Shown here: positions 6,946 to 11,008 of the stretch, in pieces
How positions within the stretch are numbered: position 1 is the stretch's first letter
Layout: each line of letters starts with the position of its first letter
Origin: JAHEYG01 sp044229775
GTDB taxonomy: Bacteria; Bacteroidota; Bacteroidia; B-17B0; Aurantibacillaceae
Length of the DNA stretch: 11,008 bases
Direction: 5' to 3'
Assembly: GCA_044229775.1 (NCBI GenBank)
Contig: JBGASH010000098.1
Location: 1-11,008, forward strand
The notes under the pieces: model-generated
The model's database searches: none
What the model was told of the DNA's origin: nothing
The model's input: only the letters and a program-made list of their open reading frames with translations
Translations under genes and position numbers: made by a program

Positions 6946-6973
6946 TTTAAAAAAATTGCGAAATTTTTCTTAA
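6946..6973. terminator. Possible bidirectional terminator between convergent genes
   Basis: TTTAAAAAAATT (6946-6957) and AATTTTTCTTAA (6962-6973) are complementary at 10 of 12 positions around a GCGA loop, with one extra G-T wobble on the minus-strand transcript. A T-rich arm lies on each side, so it could act on both strands. The stem is all A-T, hence weak. It overlaps the stop of the glycosyltransferase and begins just after the stop of the SBBP gene. Confidence 0.3.
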
Positions 6974-7690
6974 GGGTTTAAGAAAAAGAGTGAATAACCC
7001 CGGCTTTAATCCGTTCACTTCCCAGGCTTTTCTATCTTCAATATTTGCTAAGACCCTGTTTTTTGCATTGACATTACTTTGTCCGCCCATTCGCATTTTA
7101 ATGATGAATTCGTTTAAGTACGAGAGTTTTATTTTGTGTTTGTAAATGAAACGAAGCATCAATTCATAATCGGCCGAAGTTTTAAAATCTAAATTAAAGC
7201 TGCCATATTTATGAAAACAATCCCGTTTAGCAAAAAAAGTGGGGTGGGGCGGCATCCAGCCATTCAAAAAAGAATTTTCGTGGTACGGTCCCGAGCGCCA
7301 TTTACGAACGATCACATCCGTATTATTTTGATTCACGTAATACAGGTTGGCATAAAGGGCGTCACATTTTTCTTTATCAAAAACACTGGCTACTTTTTCG
7401 ATCACATAACTGTCAATGTAAAAATCGTCCGAATGTAAAAAACCAATAACGTCGCCGGTGGCTAAAGCTATTCCTTTATTAAGCGCATAATATAAACCAT
7501 CATCGTTTTCCGACACCAAATGCGCGATGTTGCTTTTATAACCGTCAATTATTTTTAACGTGTCGTCGGTCGATCTGCCATCAATAACAATGTACTCAAT
7601 GTTGTTGTAAGATTGATTCACCACCGACTTAATGGTTTGTTCAACAGTTTTAGCACTGTTAAGTGTTATGGTTATGATGGAGATCTTCAT
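6947..7690 (-). CDS. Family 2 glycosyltransferase (GT-A fold, WcaA-like)
   Basis: A 247-residue soluble enzyme predicted to transfer a sugar from a nucleotide donor to a polysaccharide or lipid-linked acceptor at the inner face of the membrane. The GT2 core is clear: the N-terminal strand KISIITITLNSAKTVEQTI (2-20), nucleotide-binding DGRSTDDT (37-44), ENDDGLYYALNKGIALATGD (61-80) and the metal-binding HSDD (86-89, the DxD equivalent). PPHPTFF (147-153) and the SADYELMLR segment (172-180), which usually holds the catalytic base and acceptor-site residues, follow. Length is normal for short GT2 enzymes of this kind. It is the last gene of the minus-strand operon, 39 bp after the HAD phosphatase, and its leader is the inverted-repeat element at 7693-7739. 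Donor and acceptor cannot be told from sequence. The neighbouring heptose genes make a GDP-heptose donor possible, but this is inference. Confidence 0.92.
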   Translation of the reverse strand: MKISIITITLNSAKTVEQTIKSVVNQSYNNIEYIVIDGRSTDDTLKIIDGYKSNIAHLVSENDDGLYYALNKGIALATGDVIGFLHSDDFYIDSYVIEKVASVFDKEKCDALYANLYYVNQNNTDVIVRKWRSGPYHENSFLNGWMPPHPTFFAKRDCFHKYGSFNLDFKTSADYELMLRFIYKHKIKLSYLNEFIIKMRMGGQSNVNAKNRVLANIEDRKAWEVNGLKPGLFTLFLKPLRKISQFF

Positions 7691-7692
7691 TT

Positions 7693-7739
7693 TGATCTTT
7701 GCGCCTTTGCGTCTTTGTGGCTAAAATGGTTAAAGATCA
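7693..7739 (-). repeat. Inverted-repeat-bounded element with three 8-bp tandem units
   Basis: TGATCTTT (7693-7700) and AAAGATCA (7732-7739) form a perfect 8-bp inverted repeat 31 nt apart. Inside and overlapping its left arm are three consecutive 8-bp units on the plus strand: CTTTGCGC (7697-7704), CTTTGCGT (7705-7712) and CTTTGTGG (7713-7720). Read on the minus strand this is CCACAAAG-ACGCAAAG-GCGCAAAG. The element fills the gap between the phosphatase and glycosyltransferase genes and overlaps the last codons and the stop of the former. In the transcript the 3' arm ends two bases before the glycosyltransferase ATG. Confidence 0.6.
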
Positions 7740-8272
7740 TTGCTAAATGCTAAAAGCGATTTAAAATTAAAATCTATTTTTTCGTCTACTTTTTTCTCCT
7801 CCGAAATAAAAACGGTGATCATCCCCATTTTTTTTCCAAATTCCATGTCGGTCATGCTGTCGCCAACCATAATACATTTTTTGAAATCAATATTCGGAAA
7901 ATCTTTTTTGGCCAACTCAGCCATCCCAACTCCCGGTTTACGGGTAGGGTGATTCTCTTCGTTTTTATAAGGCGAAAAATACACTTTATCAATCCGCCCT
8001 TCCATGTAATGGATCTTGTACAACATGTTTTTGTGGATCAATTCTAGATCCTCGGTTCTGTATAATCCTTTTCCAATACCTTGTTGGTTGGTAACCACTA
8101 CAATGGTGCCAAATAATTTATTCAATTTCTTCAAGGCCTCCAGCGAGCCTTTTAAGAATTCAAACTCGATCCATTCTTTTACGTAATCGTTATCCTTTTT
8201 TTTATTGATAACACCATCGCGGTCTAAGAATAAGCTCCAGCTTTTATCAATATTTAAATGCTTTAAAGTCAT
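7730..8272 (-). CDS. gmhB: HAD-IIIA sugar bisphosphate phosphatase, GmhB-like without the zinc-loop cysteines
   Basis: A 180-residue HAD enzyme of the GmhB/HisB-N group, which in the heptose pathway removes the 7-phosphate of D-glycero-D-manno-heptose 1,7-bisphosphate. Motif I is FLDRDGV (15-21, nucleophile Asp17 and acid/base Asp19), motif II is TNQQGIGKG (61-69), motif III Lys lies in RKPGVGM (111-117, Lys112), and motif IV is GDSMTDMEF (137-145, Asp138 and Asp142). All catalytic residues are present. The loop that binds zinc in E. coli GmhB (C-x-H...C-x-C) here reads YFSPYKNEENHPTRKP (98-113) and has no cysteine, so this is a zinc-free variant and its substrate could differ. The gene overlaps the upstream nucleotidyltransferase by 26 nt, which argues for translational coupling and joint function. 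A histidinol-phosphatase role is less likely in this context. The symbol is by family and neighbourhood. Confidence 0.8.
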   Translation of the reverse strand: MTLKHLNIDKSWSLFLDRDGVINKKKDNDYVKEWIEFEFLKGSLEALKKLNKLFGTIVVVTNQQGIGKGLYRTEDLELIHKNMLYKIHYMEGRIDKVYFSPYKNEENHPTRKPGVGMAELAKKDFPNIDFKKCIMVGDSMTDMEFGKKMGMITVFISEEKKVDEKIDFNFKSLLAFSNDL

Positions 8273-8957
8273 CTTGTGCTTTTTTATAATCTTCGGGTAT
8301 CCCTATATCTATAAAATATCCTTTCTGTTCAAAACCAAAGATCTCGATCTCCTTTAGTTTCTTTTCAAAAAAATCTTTTTCGATCGAAAAATTTTTATGG
8401 CTTTCGGTTTTTCTCAAAAACAGATCTTTGTTCAATAAATAAACTCCCGCGTTAATTAAACCGGGTCCATTCTCACCGTTCTTTTCTTTGAACGAATTAA
8501 TGATGTGCCGATTTCCGAATTCAATAGTACCATACCTGCCGGCATTGGTAACTTTTAGTAAAGCAAGCGAAAAAAGGCAGGAGTGGGTGAGGTGCTGATT
8601 GTAAAAATGGGTGAGATCCATGTCAAAGAAAGAATCACCATTTAAAACTAAAATATTATCATCGTGGCATTTTTCAAGGGCCAGTCGTATACCACCACCG
8701 GTTCCTAATGGTGTTTTTTCAACACTATAAACGATCTCCAATCCTTCAAAATTGGTTTTATAATGCGCCATTACTTTATCGCTCATATGGCCTACCGATA
8801 AAATAACTTTTTTTACACCGTAATGCTTAAGGTATTTTAATTGGTAATCTAAAAAAGGTTTTCCGTTAATTGGTGCCATGGGTTTAGGTACATCACTAAC
8901 AACATTCTGTAAGCGTGTTCCAAATCCTCCTGCTAATATGATGGCCTCTTTTATCAT
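8247..8957 (-). CDS. hddC: HddC-like heptose-1-phosphate guanylyltransferase (sugar nucleotidyltransferase)
   Basis: A 236-residue nucleotidyltransferase of the NTP_transferase family, most like D-glycero-alpha-D-manno-heptose 1-phosphate guanylyltransferase, which makes GDP-heptose for surface polysaccharides or S-layer glycans. Visible motifs are the nucleotide-binding LAGGFGTRL (8-16), VPKPMAPINGKPFLDY (23-38, with the conserved Lys25), PLGTGGGIR (83-91), metal-binding LNGDSFFD (105-112, Asp108), NAGVYLL (169-175) and the closing FIDIGIPEDY (215-224). It has no C-terminal hexapeptide-repeat domain, and its length of about 235 residues fits HddC rather than GlmU or ManC. The ATG at 8957 shares its A with the TAA stop of the upstream phosphatase gene (TAATG). 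The downstream gmhB-like gene starts inside this one, and that pairing supports a heptose substrate. Other hexose-1-phosphates remain possible. Confidence 0.82.
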   Translation of the reverse strand: MIKEAIILAGGFGTRLQNVVSDVPKPMAPINGKPFLDYQLKYLKHYGVKKVILSVGHMSDKVMAHYKTNFEGLEIVYSVEKTPLGTGGGIRLALEKCHDDNILVLNGDSFFDMDLTHFYNQHLTHSCLFSLALLKVTNAGRYGTIEFGNRHIINSFKEKNGENGPGLINAGVYLLNKDLFLRKTESHKNFSIEKDFFEKKLKEIEIFGFEQKGYFIDIGIPEDYKKAQDDFKAFKY

Positions 8958-10981
8958 TATAAACTAACACACATCAGTGTAACATCATCCAATTGTTCTA
9001 AACTGCCTTTCCAGCTTTCAAAAACACTTTCAATGTGTTTTTTTTGTTCTTCCAGCATCAGTTTACTGGTATTCAAAAGTAATTGCTGCAATTGTTTGTA
9101 TTTGAATTTTTTTCCGCTTGGTCCGCCAAACTGATCAATAATTCCATCTGAATATAGGTAAATTTTATCACCTTTCTGTAACCGTAATTCGTGATTGGTA
9201 AAATGAAGCTGTTGCTGCTCGTTTTTTCCGCTTATTCCCCAACGGTCGGCCTTTAATTCGGTTAATTCGTTATTTCTTACGAGTATCAGCGAATTTTTAG
9301 CGCCCGAAAAATACAGTTTGTTACTGTTCTTATCAATGCAGGCCAACCCAATATCCAATCCATCGTTAATCGCGTCGTTTTGCCCATCGCCACTGTGTAA
9401 ATTGGCTTTAAATTCTTTACAGATCTCCGATAATACCTCGTTTGGCATAGCGGTATGTGTAGTAATTATTTTCTTCAAAGTGTTTTGTGCAAATACACTT
9501 AGCATGGCGCCCGGAACACCGTGTCCGGTGCAATCTACTACCGCAAAATACGTACGGTCGGGCGCATTCTCAATAAAATAAAAATCGCCGCTGATAATAT
9601 CTTTGGGTTTAAAAATGCAATAGGAGTTAGGTAAACTTTTTTTAATAGCGCTTTCCGAAGGTAAAATGGCTTGTTGAATGAATTTAGAATAATTGATGCT
9701 GTCGGTAATGTCTTTGTTCTTTACTTCAATAATATTTTTTTGATGTTCTATCTGGTTGGATTTCTCCTTGATCTCAGTGTATTGCTGTTCTAAAAGTTTG
9801 TTGGCCTTTTTCTTCTCATTATAGGATCTGAAAACGAAAAACAACAGCACACAAAATACGATCATTGCCCCAATGAAAATATACACCAAGGTGGTGCGTT
9901 GTTTTACCTGGATCTGCGATTTATCTAACTCCAGGCTTTTCACTACCAATGCCTGCTCTTTTTTTTCGGTTTCGTATTTTGCTTCAATGTCGTGCATGGA
10001 TTTTTGCCGCTCAATGTTGATCACCGAATCTTTGAATTGTAATACTTTTTCCTGGTATTTGAAGGCGTTGGTAAAATCCTTTTTATCCTTATACAACTGT
10101 GCCAGTTTTGCCGAGGTGTGCCAAATATCAAGCAAGGCTTTTCGTTTTTCGTGAATGGCCAGTGCCTCCGAGTTATATTTTATGGCTTTTTCAGGTTCAT
10201 GTTTCGCTTCATATAAATTTCCTATCATTCCAAGGGTGGAGGCCAAACCATAGTCATCATTAACCTCTTTAAAAATAGCTAAAGCGCTTAAAAAATAGTC
10301 TTCGGCCTTTATCAGATCTTTTTTTTGCAAAGAGGTTTCGCCCAGCATGGTAAGCGCCACACCTTCTTCCATTTTAGAACCTATTTTGTTGAAGGCTTCG
10401 CGCGCTCTTAAATAATAATCAATGGCCTCGCCCAGTTTTTGGCGGTCTAATAAAATATTACCCACACCAACCGATGTTATAGCTACCATATAATTATCGC
10501 GCGGTTCTTTCACGGCATATTCATAACCTTTGGTGAACGATTCAAAGGCTTTATCCTTATTTCCAATACCATTATACGCGTTACCCAGATTGTTGTATTG
10601 ATTGGCCAAACCGCGTTTATTGTTCAGTTTTTCGAATAGCTGCAAGCTTAAAATATAATACTTAAGCGATTCGTCAAATTTCCCTTTTCCATTATAGGCG
10701 TGACCCATCTCAGCGTAAGCTACGGCCAGTCCGTTAGTATAATTGATGCGTTTGGCGAACCGAATGGCACTATCGGCAATAAGCATAGTGGTATCAGGAT
10801 TATTGCCTACGTAAATGCGCGAGATCTTGCAAAGGATCTGGCTTTTTAAGGTGTCGTGAACTTCGGGAAATATTTTTTTAAGACTGTCTAACTTCCTGTT
10901 TTGCGAATAATAAAAATTAATTAATAGAACACCGAAAAAAACAAGTCGTGTTTTAGTTAAATTAATTTTTATAAACGACAT
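8957..10981 (-). CDS. TPR sensor with SpoIIE/PP2C-type serine/threonine phosphatase domain, membrane-anchored
   Basis: A 674-residue signalling protein. Residues 1-26 form a signal peptide (cleavage near YYS/QNR). Residues about 47-320 hold roughly six or seven TPR-like units (for example AEMGHAYNGKGKFDESLKYY near 90-109 and NNLGNAYNGIGNKDKAFESF near 130-149). These lie in the periplasm and probably bind protein or peptide partners. A membrane helix at 364-384 leads to a cytoplasmic coiled coil (about 385-425) and a linker, SINYSKFIQQAILPS (428-442). Residues about 455-674 are the PP2C-like SpoIIE phosphatase with its metal-binding acids: SGDFYF (464-469), VVDCTGHGVPGAM (481-493), SDGIIDQFGG (611-620) and DDVTL (665-669). 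The domain therefore looks active. Known relatives of this domain dephosphorylate anti-sigma-factor antagonists, but no such partner is visible here. It is the first gene of the operon within the window, and its promoter is upstream of, or only partly in, the remaining 27 bp. Confidence 0.92.
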   Translation of the reverse strand: MSFIKINLTKTRLVFFGVLLINFYYSQNRKLDSLKKIFPEVHDTLKSQILCKISRIYVGNNPDTTMLIADSAIRFAKRINYTNGLAVAYAEMGHAYNGKGKFDESLKYYILSLQLFEKLNNKRGLANQYNNLGNAYNGIGNKDKAFESFTKGYEYAVKEPRDNYMVAITSVGVGNILLDRQKLGEAIDYYLRAREAFNKIGSKMEEGVALTMLGETSLQKKDLIKAEDYFLSALAIFKEVNDDYGLASTLGMIGNLYEAKHEPEKAIKYNSEALAIHEKRKALLDIWHTSAKLAQLYKDKKDFTNAFKYQEKVLQFKDSVINIERQKSMHDIEAKYETEKKEQALVVKSLELDKSQIQVKQRTTLVYIFIGAMIVFCVLLFFVFRSYNEKKKANKLLEQQYTEIKEKSNQIEHQKNIIEVKNKDITDSINYSKFIQQAILPSESAIKKSLPNSYCIFKPKDIISGDFYFIENAPDRTYFAVVDCTGHGVPGAMLSVFAQNTLKKIITTHTAMPNEVLSEICKEFKANLHSGDGQNDAINDGLDIGLACIDKNSNKLYFSGAKNSLILVRNNELTELKADRWGISGKNEQQQLHFTNHELRLQKGDKIYLYSDGIIDQFGGPSGKKFKYKQLQQLLLNTSKLMLEEQKKHIESVFESWKGSLEQLDDVTLMCVSL

Positions 10982-11008
10982 ATTTATTTTTTAGGAAATA
11001 AATTCATC

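Noticed and set aside
9318..9581. Open frame on the plus strand antisense to the phosphatase domain
   Set aside because: It is the complement of conserved PP2C motifs, with no start context and no recognisable product; the same reasoning applies to the antisense frames at 156-548, 1509-1730, 4732-5085, 7211-7438, 7740-7952 and 9873-10154.
1..11008. Defence island, prophage, integrative element, tRNA or rRNA
   Set aside because: No integrase, transposase, nuclease, toxin-antitoxin pair, att-like direct repeat or structured RNA gene was seen; every long frame fits an ordinary cellular family.
10982..11008. Promoter for the phosphatase operon
   Set aside because: Only 27 bases upstream are in the window and they contain no TAnnTTTG; the promoter presumably lies beyond the edge.

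Overview
The window looks like chromosomal DNA of a member of the Bacteroidota, probably an uncultured or environmental one because the sequence carries a run of Ns typical of a scaffold. The evidence is a type IX secretion (T9SS) C-terminal sorting domain, a Bacteroidota-style promoter (TTTG, 19 nt, TAnnTTTG), near absence of Shine-Dalgarno sequences, AT-rich base use, and families common in that phylum (DUF349 array protein, DUF1343/NamZ, TPR-PP2C phosphatase). There is no phage, transposase, CRISPR, tRNA or rRNA.

Layout. Positions 1-97 hold the first 32 codons of an exported protein on the minus strand. Positions 185-1924 (minus) encode a 579-residue DUF349 protein with five repeats and its own promoter at 1950-1983. 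Positions 2026-3231 (minus) encode an exported DUF1343/NamZ-family exo-N-acetylmuramidase. Only 20 bp away and divergent, a FtsX/LolC/E-like ABC transporter permease runs 3252-4478 (plus), interrupted by a 46-N gap. A hairpin terminator overlaps its end. Positions 4552-6945 (plus) encode a secreted seven-repeat SBBP beta-propeller protein with a T9SS sorting tail. It converges on the next block with one base between the stop codons.

The last 4 kb is one minus-strand operon read from 10981 down to 6947. Its genes are a membrane-bound TPR/SpoIIE-type protein phosphatase, an HddC-like heptose-1-phosphate nucleotidyltransferase (stop/start overlap TAATG), a GmhB-like HAD sugar bisphosphate phosphatase (26-nt overlap), and a family 2 glycosyltransferase. 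The middle pair are two steps of the GDP-D-glycero-alpha-D-manno-heptose route, and the glycosyltransferase would use such activated sugars for a surface polysaccharide. The isomerase (GmhA) and kinase (HddA) of that route are not in the window. The tight coupling of a signalling phosphatase to sugar-nucleotide genes is the most unusual piece of organisation here.

I did not find a clear new defence or mobile system. The items most worth a second look are the phosphatase/heptose operon, a 47-bp inverted-repeat-bounded element made of 8-bp CTTTGCGY-type tandem units ahead of the glycosyltransferase, the strand-swap closure and patchy DNA identity of the propeller repeats, and the possibly leaderless GTG start of the permease. 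Promoter, terminator and start calls are by eye.
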